Shown: piece by piece, positions 1 through 11,159 of the stretch
Layout of the letters: each line of letters begins with the position of its first letter
Numbering within the stretch: the first letter of the stretch is position 1
NCBI GenBank assembly: GCA_022695795.1
Contig: MU404209.1
Coordinates: 2,158-66,157 of the forward strand
Length of the DNA stretch: 64,000 nucleotides
Source of the DNA: Biscogniauxia marginata
Taxonomy: Eukaryota; Ascomycota; Sordariomycetes; Xylariales; Xylariaceae
Direction: 5' to 3'
Position numbers and translations under genes: made by a program
The notes under the pieces: model-generated
The model's database searches: none
Seen by the model: only the letters and a program-made list of their open reading frames with translations
Told to the model about the DNA's origin: nothing

Positions 1-370
1 TATTTATTTAACTTATTTATTTATTTAACTTATTTATTTATTTAACTTATTTATTTATTTAACTTATTTATTTATTTAACTTATTTATTTATTTAACTTA
101 TTTATTTATTTATATAATAAAAGTTAAAGTTTAATTTTTTAAATAAAAAAATAAATAACTATTTAATTTAATTAATTAAAAATTAAAAAAGATATTATAA
201 ATTTTATAAGTTTTAATTATAATATAATAATTAATAACGTTGTTTTTATAATTTATAATTAATTATTATTAAATATTTAATATAAATTTCGTTTTAATAA
301 TTACTTTTTATAATTTAAATTATTTCTTATTTTAATATTAAATATATATTATATAAATATTTACTAAAAA
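1..370. repeat. A/T-rich repeat tail with 17-bp tandem array
   Basis: The first ~115 bases are six-plus copies of a 17-bp unit; the marker aactta recurs at 10, 27, 44, 61, 78 and 95. The rest to about 370 is almost pure A/T without an open frame. Read on the minus strand the unit differs at about three of 17 positions from the unit repeated nine times at 50,648-50,803, so this is probably the subterminal array of another copy of the large inverted-repeat element, cut by the window edge. Composition suggests RIP. From 370 to 658 the DNA is of ordinary composition, presumably the promoter of the next gene; I see no specific element in it. Confidence 0.75.
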
Positions 371-658
371 TCTTAGATACCTAGGTATTAATGTGAAAAG
401 GGTTGCTTAAATGTCGTTGTCTTTTTTGTTAAAGTACTAGATCTCTTATTAAGACCCTAGTAGGTTTCCACCGAGATGGTTAATAGTAGGATGCTGGTAT
501 AATCCCGATGTGCCATCACGCAATTTATCTGCCGCATTCTCGCCAACATACAAAGCCGAGTGGTTTATAACCGTACATATGTATAGCCTGCAACACCCCG
601 TACATCTAGTTCGGATGTTCTTATATACGTCGAGTAGGGCTTTACATTGGATAAAAAA

Positions 659-1492
659 ATGACCAATCTTCCTTCCTTAGTTGAAGCTCGGTATGGTATC
701 ACAAATGGTGGCACCATCGTGCCGGACACCCTCATCCCAAATCCAACACTAGAGACACTCCTCCAGCACAAATCCGTGCGGCATTTTCTACCTCAAACAC
801 TACCTCCAGGGACTCTCGACGTCCTCGTTGCAGCCGCTCAGAGTGCCGCCACATCATCGAACCTGCAAACATGGAGCGTCGTCGCGATCGAAGACCCGGC
901 GCGTAAAGATAAGGCCGCGAAACTTTGCGGCGATCAGGACTTCATCCGACAAGCGGCCCTCCTCCTTGTCTTCTGTGCTGACCTCAACCGATTGACCAAG
1001 GTGTCGCAACAGCATCAGATGCCGGGCTCGGGGCTTGAGTTCACGGAGATGTTCCTCATGGCATCAATTGATGCCTCGCTGGCAGGGCAGAATGCCGTGG
1101 TCGCCGCCCAAGCGCTGAGGCTAGGGGCCTGTTATGTCGGGGCTGCGCGAAACAAACCTCGTGAGCTTGCGGAATTGCTACATTTACCATCCCGTGCGAT
1201 CGCTCTCTTCGGTATCGCTGTCGGCAAGCCAGACCCGGCGCAACCTGTGTCTATCAAGCCGCGGTTGTCTCAGACTGAGGTTCTGCACCGGGAGACTTGG
1301 GATGATGGGGAACAAACACAGAACCTTGCTTCATATGACAAAACTCTCACCGATTTCAACGCACGTCAAGCCAGAGCAGACACCCCTAGTTGGACTTACC
1401 GATCTGCGCACCGCATAGCGACGGTAGAGTCACTGCATGGACGCGATATCTTGCGAGAGGTTCTACAGGAGCGTGGCTTCAATCTGCGATAG
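659..1492 (+). CDS. NAD(P)H-dependent nitroreductase-like flavoprotein (NfsA-type)
   Basis: Single-exon gene of 277 residues. The first ATG is at 659; the open frame extends 12 bases further upstream only through a TTG, so 659 is taken as the start. Family pattern: residues 37-43 (HKSVRHF) and 62-73 (SAATSSNLQTWS) match the FMN-phosphate and substrate region of NfsA/oxygen-insensitive nitroreductases, and the following helix-rich part (AGQNAVVAAQALRLGACYVG) is the usual dimer/FMN core. The family reduces nitro-aromatics or quinones with NAD(P)H using bound FMN; the natural substrate here is unknown. Length is slightly above the ~240 residues of bacterial NfsA because of short N- and C-terminal extensions. 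No signal peptide or membrane segment is evident, so a cytosolic enzyme is likely. The gene stands alone beside an A/T-rich repeat block. The lack of introns and the bacterial-type family leave open acquisition from bacteria, but that is inference only. Confidence 0.85.
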   Translation: MTNLPSLVEARYGITNGGTIVPDTLIPNPTLETLLQHKSVRHFLPQTLPPGTLDVLVAAAQSAATSSNLQTWSVVAIEDPARKDKAAKLCGDQDFIRQAALLLVFCADLNRLTKVSQQHQMPGSGLEFTEMFLMASIDASLAGQNAVVAAQALRLGACYVGAARNKPRELAELLHLPSRAIALFGIAVGKPDPAQPVSIKPRLSQTEVLHRETWDDGEQTQNLASYDKTLTDFNARQARADTPSWTYRSAHRIATVESLHGRDILREVLQERGFNLR

Positions 1493-2568
1493 TTAACATT
1501 CGACCACAAAAAAGAGAAGAATACAAGAATCATTGGAATATGGAAGCAATATACTTATGTGTGCCTATTTTGATGTCCCTGAATATTTCTTAACCTAGAC
1601 AATTTCCCATTGATGGAATCAGCTGATTCCTATATAGTTAGCCAACATATAGACCTGCCCCTGAATATTGGTTGTCCCTACGAACAACTTACCTAACCAA
1701 ATATCAGCTGCATCTCAAATAGCGTCAACTTGGGTCTTAATACCATATAGGTCTGGTATACCTATAGCACAGCTTGTATCTCGAGGGGATCAGGATACTA
1801 AATACTTCTATAATTATAACTCTACTTTTTCTATGAAAAAGAACCAAAAAAAAAAAAAAAGAGAACACACGTGCACACATGCGTTCGTTGGTTTATACGC
1901 ATCACGTCATATTCTACAGAAGCAACTATTGATATTCTAGTGATTCTAGTACATACCTGTCTGTATGTTTTGAGCTATAATAAGAGTCATGGTGTCTTAG
2001 CTCACATGCCTACTTTAGTGGGATAGGAAGGACGAGCTGTCGTTACTATAAAAGTTTCCACGGGCTATTCACGGGAAAGGTCTAAATCAACACTACTAGG
2101 TGATTTAAGGCGTCCTATGTTTCATCATGAATTCCCATTTAATCTAGACGTCTTAAATCATTTCAAGGTCATCTTTGGCAAGTATATGTGTAAGTATCGC
2201 ATTTAGAAATCCACAAAGATATGTGAGCCAATTGTGAGGTAGTGTATTGTAAGTCTACTTAACTAGGATGTATAACTCTGTGAGAAAGTTCCTACCAGCT
2301 TACAGATAGCTCTAGAACTATACTTTACTTAGTCTTAGTTTAGCCATCTGCACAGAAGTGTAGTATATTTGACTACCTCCCCCACTTCACCAGATCGAGA
2401 ATATTCGATAGGCATTCCAGCGACTGCTATGATCACGGTGTAACATCATGGTGATTCCCAGTCACTCAATCATAGTTCAGCATTTCTAAGGTATAAACCC
2501 TAGCATCCGAGTCAAGACCTTTGTATTAAACTGTCAGCATAGTGCGGAGCTCGCTCAACGCGGTGTGG
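1493..2568. other. Intergenic, no gene recognised
   Basis: Ordinary-composition DNA with stops in all frames and only short, low-complexity open frames. It contains an adenine run at about 1846-1860. No RNA gene, repeat copy or promoter element is recognisable. Confidence 0.5.
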
Positions 2569-2977
2569 TTAGATGTATATACCCACATAGACAAGCTTGT
2601 TCCATCTCCTTATATAAACCAGGAGGGCCATTATGGCGTCTTGACAACACCAAAGACCGATTATCTGTATGATGTAGTTGAAGGGGTCATGCCGCAGCTG
2701 TCCGAATTGGGGGCATACTAATGCAACGAGCTGGAGAGCGCCCTTGGGGAGCCCTAGGATGAATGCCCGAGTAAGTCGGTTGACAGCCGCGAAAAGTACT
2801 AGTGTCTTGAGATCGGCTTGTTTGAGGAAGATTTTGTAGATGACCTCTGGGGGGGGGGGGGCTAAGTCTGCCGAGATGCGCAATGGGCGGGTTCTCGATC
2901 GTCTCGTCCACCATAATCGTCCGGTCCCTTGTGGAAGTAGCCTCAAATAAATTACGTGTTCGAACGGATGGTAGCAT
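2569..2977 (-). pseudogene. Broken F-box-like protein fragment
   Basis: On the minus strand, just downstream of a 13-G run (2849-2861 on the plus strand), the frame reads PEVIYKIF, then a leucine-rich helix (ADLKTL), then FAAVNRLTRAF. This has the spacing of a fungal F-box domain (proline-glutamate start, two helices, VNR motif). Upstream of the homopolymer the plausible continuation lies in a different frame, and further downstream the reading again seems to shift. No complete gene can be built. F-box proteins recruit substrates to SCF ubiquitin ligases. The fragment is either a decayed gene or a real gene with base-count errors at the homopolymer. The match is weak and rests on pattern memory only. 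Confidence 0.3.
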
Positions 2978-3504
2978 TCAATACCAGGGCTAAATATGAT
3001 CATCGAAGCACGCCGCATAGGTGTGGGTAAAACGAAACTACACCGCGAGCTTTCCAAACCCAGAGCAATCTGTGACCATTGACCCGTTAATTTGTGCCGG
3101 CAAATCGAGTGACGTGAGTGGACAATGCCGTTGCGACACATTGGGGGACAACCTTGATGGCTACTTGCTTGGGTCCGTCGTACCAATATTTCGGCACCCA
3201 CGATGCATTGATTTGTCGCCCTGAACGAGTACTAGACACTCTCAAGGGCTGAACACTGGTGCACAGGGAAAGATGGGTAAACCTTTTTTTCCTGCCCTTA
3301 TCTTTCGGCTCACCCACGCGATACTCCTACTTAGCATGCTTCTGCCAAACGTAGATAGTCTCTCTCAACTGATGATGGTTTGGTTATTACACCCGCTGCT
3401 ACACACACTTAATAGCTGTTAATACATATCGAGTCATCATGCTGCCGTAAATACTAAGTTGACATTGTGGATAGCCGTCTCAGGGACCCAAGTTTTCGTG
3501 CTCG
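2978..3504. other. Intergenic, no gene recognised
   Basis: Region between the F-box-like fragment and the 3' end of GUF1. Open frames here are short and overlap each other on both strands with no recognisable protein pattern. It presumably holds the GUF1 3' untranslated region. Confidence 0.45.
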
Positions 3505-5514
3505 CTACTTGGCTAAGAATCGCTGGAAAGCTTCCTGTTCAATGACCACGTTGCCTACTGCTCTAAGTTTCTTCCGGCCTTCTTTTTGCTTCTCGAGCAG
3601 CTTCTTCCGTCGCGTGATATCACTTGCATGGAGTTTCGCAAGGACATCCTTACGGAAAGGTTTAATAGTTTCTCTTGCGATGATCTTCTTCCCGACTGCC
3701 GCCTGGATAACTACCTCGAACATCTGTCGCTGTACGTGCTCTTTGAATTTAGTTACCCATTGTCGGCCGAGACGTTCGACCTGGGACGAATGGACCACAC
3801 GAGAGATGGCGTCTACTGGTTGTTTGTTGACGAGCAGCTGCAGCTTGACAAGCTTGCTCTCGCGCCAACCCGCGTCCTCGTAGTCCAAGCTAGCGTAGCC
3901 TTTGGTGGCACCCTTTAGTTTGCCGAACATGTCGTCAACAAGCTGAGCGGTAGGTATGCGGTACTTGAGAATGACCTGGTTACCGTGGAAGAACTCTATG
4001 CTATCTTGTTCGCCACGATTCGCCTCGCAAAGCTCGATCGCACGACCGAGAAACTCTTCAGGAACCGTCGTTGTAGCGAGTACATAGGGTTCATAAAAAG
4101 TTGCAGAACGAGCGCGGAGGTCATCAGCCTCGGGAAAGTCAACTGGGCTCTGCAGTATGGATTCCTTTCCATCAGCCCAGACAATCTTCGTCTGAACGGC
4201 TGGCTCGGTGATAATGATGCTTGCGCCGTGCTCCTGTCGGAGACGGTCCTGGAAGACGGAGCAATGAAGACTGCCGAGGAAGCCCAATCGCCAACCCGCA
4301 CCAAGCGCTTCAGAGTGATCCTTGAACAGGGAGACGCTACGATCATTAAGAACAAGTTGACCTATGCTGTCGGCTAGACGACTATAGTCACTGGGATCCG
4401 TAGGGAACGCGGCGACGAAAACCATAGGCTTTGGCTCCTCAAAACCGGGATAGGGGTCAACAACATCTTCGGAGCCAACGGTAGTGAAGGTATCGCCAAT
4501 CTTTGCATCCTGGATCTTCTTCATAGCGGGATTGAAGAAGATGTAGCCAACCTGTCCGGCTCGCAAAGCTGTCTGCGGCACCTGTGTAGGATATCTAATG
4601 CCCACCTCCCCGACGGTGTATTTGAGGCCAGTAGCAAAACTGACGACGTTGTCGCCAGCTCTGATAGTTCCGTCAAACAACCGAACTAGACAGACGACGC
4701 CTCTGAAACTATCGTACCATGAATCTACTAGCAAGAGTCTTAATGGTTTGGACTCTGCGCCGGTTGGCGCTGGGATGTTCTCCACAACAGCCGGTAGTAT
4801 CTCTTTGACGTTCAGACCAGTCTTGGCACTCACGCCGATTGCGGTCTTCGAATCGAGCTCGAATGTCGTTTCGAGCTGTTCCAGAACCCTGGGCACATCG
4901 GCGGCTACCATATCGATCTTGTTGACGACGGGGAGAATTTTGAGCCCCTCGGCGAAGGCAAGATAAAAGTTGGCTACAGTTTGGGCCTGGATACCCTGGC
5001 TTGCATCTACGAGCAGTAAAGCCCCGCCACAGCTCGCATATGACCGTGTGACCTCGGCGCGAAAGTCGACATGACCCGGAGTGTCGACAAGGTGCAAAAG
5101 ATAGTCGAGGCCGTTATGATTATAAATCATGGTACATGTCTGGGCTTTGACAGTGATACCACGCTCACGCTCAACTTCAAGAGTATCGAGGATCTGGCGG
5201 TTCGAATTGGAGGAGGAGATGGTGCCGGTGAGCTCGAGAAGCCGGTCAGAGAGGGTGGATTTGCCATGGTCGATGTGGGCGACGATACAGAAATTGCGGA
5301 AGCGCTCGATTGGGATCGCCGCTATGCGGCGTTCTAGGTCACTAACGACGGTCTTCGAACTGCTATGTCGAACACATGTGGACGCCACGGATCGCAAGAG
5401 AAGTGGCGATCTCGTCCGAGCCGGTCTCAACCGAGTGACGATAGAAGGCCATGTTAGATATAAGACGCTGCTAAAAGCCGTGCGGCGCGACGATTGGTAC
5501 AAACACGGTCGCAT
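3505..5514 (-). CDS. GUF1: GUF1/LepA mitochondrial translation GTPase
   Basis: Uninterrupted frame encoding 669 residues from the ATG at 5514; the frame stays open to another ATG at 5625 (706 residues). I prefer 5514 because the N-terminus then starts [11 protein letters not shown], rich in Arg/Ser and hydrophobics like a mitochondrial targeting peptide, and the length fits the family (about 650-680). From M1 at 5514: P-loop AHIDHGKST at 79-87, switch II DTPGH at 144-148, NKID at 198-201, followed by EF-G-like domains and the LepA-specific C-terminal domain ending in a basic tail with [19 protein letters not shown]1 is the mitochondrial homologue of bacterial EF4/LepA, a ribosome-dependent GTPase that promotes accurate mitochondrial protein synthesis under stress. 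It is divergent from MAD2, with about 0.47 kb between the two starts. Confidence 0.95.
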   Translation of the reverse strand: MRPCLYQSSRRTAFSSVLYLTWPSIVTRLRPARTRSPLLLRSVASTCVRHSSSKTVVSDLERRIAAIPIERFRNFCIVAHIDHGKSTLSDRLLELTGTISSSNSNRQILDTLEVERERGITVKAQTCTMIYNHNGLDYLLHLVDTPGHVDFRAEVTRSYASCGGALLLVDASQGIQAQTVANFYLAFAEGLKILPVVNKIDMVAADVPRVLEQLETTFELDSKTAIGVSAKTGLNVKEILPAVVENIPAPTGAESKPLRLLLVDSWYDSFRGVVCLVRLFDGTIRAGDNVVSFATGLKYTVGEVGIRYPTQVPQTALRAGQVGYIFFNPAMKKIQDAKIGDTFTTVGSEDVVDPYPGFEEPKPMVFVAAFPTDPSDYSRLADSIGQLVLNDRSVSLFKDHSEALGAGWRLGFLGSLHCSVFQDRLRQEHGASIIITEPAVQTKIVWADGKESILQSPVDFPEADDLRARSATFYEPYVLATTTVPEEFLGRAIELCEANRGEQDSIEFFHGNQVILKYRIPTAQLVDDMFGKLKGATKGYASLDYEDAGWRESKLVKLQLLVNKQPVDAISRVVHSSQVERLGRQWVTKFKEHVQRQMFEVVIQAAVGKKIIARETIKPFRKDVLAKLHASDITRRKKLLEKQKEGRKKLRAVGNVVIEQEAFQRFLAK

Positions 5515-5981
5515 ACAGACAGATGCCAGGTCTATGCCGCCACCCATGCATGCAGATTTGTTTACCGGGGGGTGGAGGTAGGGGGTTTGGCTGGCGGCAA
5601 GTATCGTGGAGTCAAGCTTGGCCAACTACAAGAATGAAGCTATTCCAAGCGCGCGAAAAAGGTCGACGCAAAAGAAGGAGAGTTTCAACAATGGGGAAGA
5701 TTCCCCAGCTCCTTATCTTATCTGGCCCCACACTGATTACATTCAGTGGAAGTCTCCACCTAAAGCCGACAGCAAAGCCGACAGTTGGCACGGTGCAAGA
5801 TCCAGGATTGCAATCACCCCGCCAGAATTGCCATCGCAAAGTAAACAATTCTGCAAAGAAAATATATACCACACTTCCATCTACACTTTTCCAGCCTGGC
5901 AGCCTAACTTTCTCCAGCTGCGTCCCTTGAAGCTCCAGGTTCAAGCAGCAGCATATTCACCGCGCATTCATATTGCAAAAC
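5515..5981. promoter_or_regulatory. Divergent GUF1-MAD2 promoter region
   Basis: About 470 bp separate the two oppositely oriented start codons, so both promoters must lie here, unless GUF1 starts at the alternative ATG at 5625. I see no clear TATA box or named binding site; the assignment rests on gene geometry only. Confidence 0.4.
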
Positions 5982-6955
5982 ATGGCATCCGCGACATTGG
6001 TAAAGGACAAGTCCAAGATCCACAAGCTGTCCTTGAAAGGTAGCGCCAAGCTGGTCGCCGAGTTCGTACGTTGTACTTCTTTGAACTCGTTGGCCACGAG
6101 GTTATTCGCAGCTGACAATATCATATGCCTTTCACCGCTCGCAGTTCCAATACTCGATCCACACAATATTGTATGCTTGATCGTTTACTCTTGGATGTCT
6201 CGATGACTGACAGATATTGCCGACTCTCTTAGATTCCAACGAGGTGTATACCCAGCCGAGGACTTTACAGCGTGCGTCGCATTCCGTTGCTGCTCTCTTC
6301 TCTCCATTTTCCCCTTTCCCCTGTCTCGATAGCAGTTCGAGCCCTAGGTAAATAGACGCGAGAACTGAGACAAAATCATAGCGTCAAGAAGTATGGCCTC
6401 AACATGCTCGTGTCCGCCGACGACCAGGTGAAGGCGTACATCAAGAAGATCATGTCCCAGCTGGACAAGTGGATGCAGCGGGGCAAGATAAGCAAGCTTG
6501 TCATCGTCATCACGGACAAGGACACGGGCGAGCACGTGGAGCGCTGGCAGTTCGACGTCCAGATCTTCAACAGCAATCCCAAACCCAAGAAATCGAAGTC
6601 TTCCGACACTGTCGCTGCCAGCGGTGGTAATCAGGAGAACGCAGCCCCGCCTCCTCCTTCTTCCGTCGCATCCAATACGACCTCCGCCGACCCGACCAAG
6701 ACCGAGGCCGAAATCCAGGCCGAGATCGCGGCACTGTTCCGACAGATTACCGCATCCGTCACGTTCCTGCCCCAGCTGGCCGGTGACTGCACATTCAACG
6801 TTCTAGTCTACGCCGACGCTGACAGCGATGTCCCTGTCGAGTGGGGTGATAGCGATGCTAAGGAAATCGTGAATGGAGAGCGGGTGCAGCTCCGGGGCTT
6901 CAGCACCAGCAACCACCGTGTCGAGACGCTTGTCAGCTACCGACTCGGTGACTAG
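5982..6955 (+). CDS. MAD2: Mad2 spindle-checkpoint HORMA protein
   Basis: Four exons by splice-site and frame reading: 5982-6065, 6145-6170, 6233-6271, 6382-6955 (723 nt, 240 residues). Introns start GTACGT, GTATGC and GTGCGT and all end in AG. The joined reading gives the HORMA core in order: KLSLKGSAKLVAEF, FQYSIHTIL, FQRGVYPAEDFTAVKKYGL, then AYIKKIMSQLDKWM and HVERWQFDV, all diagnostic of Mad2. Mad2 binds Mad1 at unattached kinetochores and Cdc20 to inhibit the anaphase-promoting complex. The C-terminal safety-belt strands are present (LAGDCTFNVLVY, VETLVSYRLGD). Between the WQFDV strand and the next helix lies a roughly 50-residue Ser/Pro/Ala-rich, probably disordered insert (KKSKSSDTVAAS... 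through TSADPTKTEAE), longer than in the compact yeast and animal proteins (about 200 residues). Exon 2 is only 26 nt, so automatic prediction may miss it. Confidence 0.93.
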
Positions 6956-7518
6956 GTATAAGCGATGATCTTAATGACGGGGGACGATTATTATTATTAT
7001 TCCTTCATGTGTAAATGAGACGATGGTCAACTATACGGCAAGTCATGGTTAGCTCGTGAGGAATCGATGATCTTGCCTGGCGTTCCGGTTGATATGATTG
7101 GGTTATGGATGGAAACACAGTCCAGGGTGTGTACCATATCCTCGACATCAGGCGTTGGTACGCGCCGTGTTGGTAGCGATATCAGCGTCCTAATGAGGAA
7201 CCTGAGAGATGACGAATAGCACAATGAAAATATTTTCTCTATTTGGTCATACATCGGAGATCGTGATAGCCCCGATTTGCAAATCAACTGGCCATGCAAT
7301 CCTCAACTATCTGTAGTTTTGTGCCTGGTTTGGTTTCTTCAGTCTCATCCCTTTCACTCCACTATCATGTAATACATCTTTATAGTTTACCCCCCTGTGG
7401 GAAGGAAAACTAGACGCCTTTGAAGACACAAAACTACCTCTATGTAGCAATTCCATGACTCCATCCATGCATCTCTCTACTACACGTGATATAATTGTCG
7501 CGGAGATAGCTCGGTAAT
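6956..7518. other. Convergent intergenic region MAD2-UBP14
   Basis: Both flanking genes end here, so the stretch should hold two 3' untranslated regions. The short minus-strand frame at 7027-7299 shows no protein pattern. No hairpin terminator or RNA gene is evident. Confidence 0.5.
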
Positions 7519-10078
7519 TTAAATAACGCGGTTGAAGAAGTAAACGTAGGCCGTCTTCTTCATCTCCTCGACATCACCGGCTTCAACCACCTTCTCGTCG
7601 TTAAACAGCACCCATTTTGGCACCTGAGTATCCAGTAACTTGCGAATGAATGCTACGTAGTGTCTACAAGAATTAGTCAGCGTTTTGTGGCCTTGCTTAG
7701 GACCGCACCCCAACTTACCCAGCATGAATGCTAGTACCCTTGTGGCACACGATGCTTTGTAGTTGGAACTTAGCAGGTAGATCGGCATATCCAGCAAGAG
7801 CCGTCTCTTTCTTATCAATCGCCACACCAGGTTCGTCATCGAAATCACCCTGGTCATCCGGATGATTGAATAGCCACTCTACAGCACGTTCAACGACACC
7901 ACTTGTCTCCTTCAGTGCCCTGCGAGCCTGTGGTTCGCCAAAGCCCATAGCCCCCAGCATCTCGATCTTCCCCGGGTCGGCTGCGGCATTATCCCCGGTC
8001 ACGGCTGATGAGATCACTAACGGCTCATCAATATCGGGATCCTCCATGTGTCCAAACAACCACTCCATCGCGGTGTGTGCATCCGTATTTCCCGTTGCAT
8101 GGAGTGCCTTTTCGCAGCGGTTGCGGGGAAATCCCATGGCCATAAGCCCATCTAACGCCGCCTCATTGGGAGCGAAAGCTGAGGTGGCAGCAGAATCCTC
8201 TTCTGGCAACAACTCTTCCGATGGCTGGTGACCATGTGAGAGGTACTCGTCCAACAAGAAAGGTTCATCCCCAACAATGACAGGAACATCAACCTTGCGC
8301 GGAACCCAATTCTCGATCGTCATCTTTCTTGCGTTGACCACAAGCGTAGTCGGGAATGTCTTGAACAGAGAGCGCTTGGTGAAACCATCCTTGCTTCTGC
8401 ACCCAGCACAAGTCAGCTCTACCACCTCTTGTGTAGTGAAATTGTCGAAGCACTGCTTGAGCGCTACTGGTTTGTAGGCTTCCATTTGACCCTTAACCGG
8501 GGGTAGCTTCTCTAGTGGAACATCGATGAAAATACTGTCTTGCTCAGTCAGAGTGTACCTAACCTTCTTGCAGCTGAGACATTGCAATCGTTGTTCCGTT
8601 ACGAACCGAAAAGGCTGCGTGGGGTCAGACAAGGGGGCGGGATGCTGTGACCGAGTAATAAGCTTGATCAAATGCTGAAGAAGCTCGAACGAATCCTGCT
8701 GACGCATTGTAGAGAACTCAGCATGACCACGACCGATTAGGTGCTTTAACATACTCGGTGCTAGACCTTTCTGGTGGGGGATATGTGGCGAATCCTCAGA
8801 AGAGACGACGTCGGAATCGGGCTTAGAATAACGACCTGAGAGAAGTCCATCGGCCACCTTTCGTAACTGCGTTTCTAGATCTTGGGCGGGATCCGAGACA
8901 CTCGGTAGGTCGACTTCGGGGATATTGTATCGCGCTTGGAAAGCAGGCAGGTCAAACAAACACTGAAGAATGCTGGCAAGATAGCAGCTATTGCCAAGAT
9001 TCTTCAACCCGGTGAGGCCAGGTCCAAATAGTGGCTGTAGTTCTTTGCCATCCTCTGTCGTCATTGAGAATTCCCAGCGTAGGTTCTGCTCGATCTGCAT
9101 CTCGGTCAAGCTCTTCTCAGTCTTCACCTGCTCGGCTAGGATAATCCCCCAGTGAGCTAAATGGGCTCCTAGTTCACCATCCACACGCTCATCGTCACAC
9201 TGGTAGCAGTATACATCGGCAGTTCCTTCCGGCGTAATGGAGCCTAGCTTGACAGCAACGCCATGTTGCATATCAGTAGCGTGTGCTAGTCCGTGTGAAT
9301 TGCCTCCCACGCCACCAAACTGAGCTCGACCACATCCAAGATTACCGCATTCGAGACAAAGCCAAAGGTTCTCCTTCAGATCACACCTAGAGCAGTGCCC
9401 CAGGTCGCCGCTTTGGATCTTCCGGCTCTCTTCTTGCTGCAATACCAAGATGTGTTCACACGTGGTTAGGTCCTGTTCCCATGCTTTGACCTCCTCTTGA
9501 CGTGAGAATGTGTTGGCTCTTAGTATGCCATCGACGACGGGCGTAAGCTTCTTGTCAGATTTGTCGAGCTCGGCGGCGCATTCGTGACATTTTACTACTG
9601 CGGTGATATCATATCGGTCCGCTTCCGTCTCGGCCGCTATGGCAAGTTTGGTCATCTTCGCAGGGGGTTCGTCCTTAACGACCGGCTTTCGGGTTCGGCG
9701 GATGTTCAAAGCAAGAGGATGGTTTTGGGTGACATGATGAAGTTGTGAATGGGTCCGTAGGCCGACGCAGCCACCGTTGAAACACTGAAGGCAGACATCA
9801 AGACCTTCAGGGTCGTCCTGCACTTTTGTCAGGGCCGGGGAAGTCAAGGAACGCACGCAATAATTTTCACCGAGTGTTGCCAAGCGGCGCAAAGACCCAG
9901 ATTATGATAACATACAATAGAATCAAAGCACTGGGTGCAGTCTTCACGATAGACAGGCTGCGCAGGCGTAGGAGGGCTGAGAGCTAAACAGATAATCAGT
10001 ATAGTGTAGCAAGGCTATGGCTGTAATCACAAGCTCAGTGGTCTACTTACAGATAGAATCTAAATGCGGGCACGCCAT
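7519..10078 (-). CDS. UBP14: UBP14/USP5-type ubiquitin C-terminal hydrolase
   Basis: Four exons on the minus strand: 10078-10051, 9983-9916, 9817-7719 and 7663-7519 (2340 nt, 779 residues). Exon 1 is 28 nt (MACPHLDSI plus one base) and supplies the conserved start that precedes LSPPTPAQPVYREDCTQCF. Domain order: an N-terminal Cys-rich zinc-finger variant, the UBP zinc finger at about 174-248 (HCSRCDLKENLWLCLECG... GGNSHGLAHA), the USP Cys box GLKNLGNSCYLASILQCLF with catalytic Cys near 310, two UBA domains (ALDGLMAMGFPRNRCEKAL; IEMLGAMGFGEPQARRAL) inserted in the catalytic domain, and the His box SIHAGHYVAF with the catalytic His near 733, created only by splicing the last intron. This family disassembles unanchored polyubiquitin, recycling ubiquitin and protecting the proteasome. 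Length and architecture are those of intact USP5/Ubp14. Confidence 0.95.
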
Positions 10079-10200
10079 CTTGGTTGCTAAACGAGTCCAG
10101 CACTTCAGGTCGGATGTTGATGGCCAAGAGAGTGTAATAAACAGGACGAGCCCGAATTCGGATGGTCTGCTGAAGAAAAAGTGTGCAAGGGAAGAAGGAA

Positions 10201-10236
10201 TGGGAATGGGAATGGGAATGGGAATGGGAATGGGAA
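10201..10236 (+). repeat. TGGGAA hexamer microsatellite
   Basis: Six perfect tandem copies of TGGGAA just upstream of the UBP14 start codon (which lies at 10078 on the minus strand). A polymorphism-prone promoter or 5' untranslated microsatellite; no function is implied. Confidence 0.9.
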
Positions 10237-11159
10237 TGTGGATGAGTAACTAAATCGAAGACTCAGACGCGGCTACAGCAAAGATGATGTATAGCTGAAG
10301 TGACATGACTAGGTACCTAAGGTAGGTACATTCACCTGTAATATGTAAGAATATACCTATGGGAGGTAGGTAGGAGGAGGTGGTGGGATATGTGTTTTGG
10401 ATGCAGAGTTGAAGCTGACTTGTCTGCACCCGTTACTACCTACATGTAGGAGGTAGGTTATGTATGTAACATAGAGCTTGTCGCAGATAGGTACAAGGCA
10501 GGTTTAAGGTAGAGAGGGGCAATGCCCCGCGCTCACCTTAGAACTTGATGTCTCTCGGTAGGTACCTTACCTACGTAAGACTGGAAGTACCTAGGTATGG
10601 ATGTACATCTACAAGCCACATCGGAGATTCCTAACGTCGGCTCCGAGATGCTGCGAGGCTTCAAAATGTCATCGATGGATAAAAAACGGATCTGATTAGA
10701 ACATGCCTAGGTGGGGGGGGGGGCTACAGTGTTTTTCATCTGATAAAGCAAGCTTATCCCCGCCCCATCTCCTCCGCATTACACTGTATAAAGCCACCAA
10801 GATGGGCGGCAGATGTACAGTGTATGGAAATATCTCCGAGATTGATGATTTCATCGTTAGAATTGTGGGTTTCTGATTCGTCACAAAAGTTTCTTGGTCG
10901 CGACCGAGATCGCCGCGCCGAACAAAAGACCGCATTTGCATTTCGAAACTTCTTAACACTTCTTTCCTACTTGACCTCGTCATCTCCATCACCTCCAACT
11001 TTTTTACCACCTTCCAACTTACCTAGGCACTTCACCCCTTACTCATCAACAACCTACCGTTCACAACGCCGTCACTCCCCATTGATTCCGATATACTACG
11101 ACATCGACGGATACATCGACATCCCTCACCACCACCATCAAAATCAAAATCCTATCAGG
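10237..11159. other. Divergent UBP14-ISU1 intergenic region
   Basis: About 1.1 kb separates the two start codons, and this part lies beyond the hexamer. It is rich in the palindrome-like motifs taggtac, ggtaggta and cctaggta between 10,310 and 10,600, common in intergenic DNA of many Sordariomycetes. An 11-G run lies at 10,713-10,723. Just upstream of ISU1 the plus strand becomes C/T-rich (about 10,960-11,060), a usual core-promoter feature of filamentous fungi. The open frame continuing upstream of the ISU1 ATG is read as 5' untranslated sequence. Confidence 0.45.

Noticed and set aside
1134..1593. Plus-strand frames overlapping the nitroreductase
   Set aside because: Alternative frames of a well-supported gene.
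6336..6347. Extra 12-nt micro-exon in MAD2
   Set aside because: It would need a 34-nt intron; skipping it gives a perfect family match (AEDFTAVKKYGL) with a 110-nt intron.
10824..11159. N-terminal extension of the ISU1 frame
   Set aside because: The upstream part is C/T-rich, lacks family similarity and is followed by an ATG giving a normal mitochondrial presequence.
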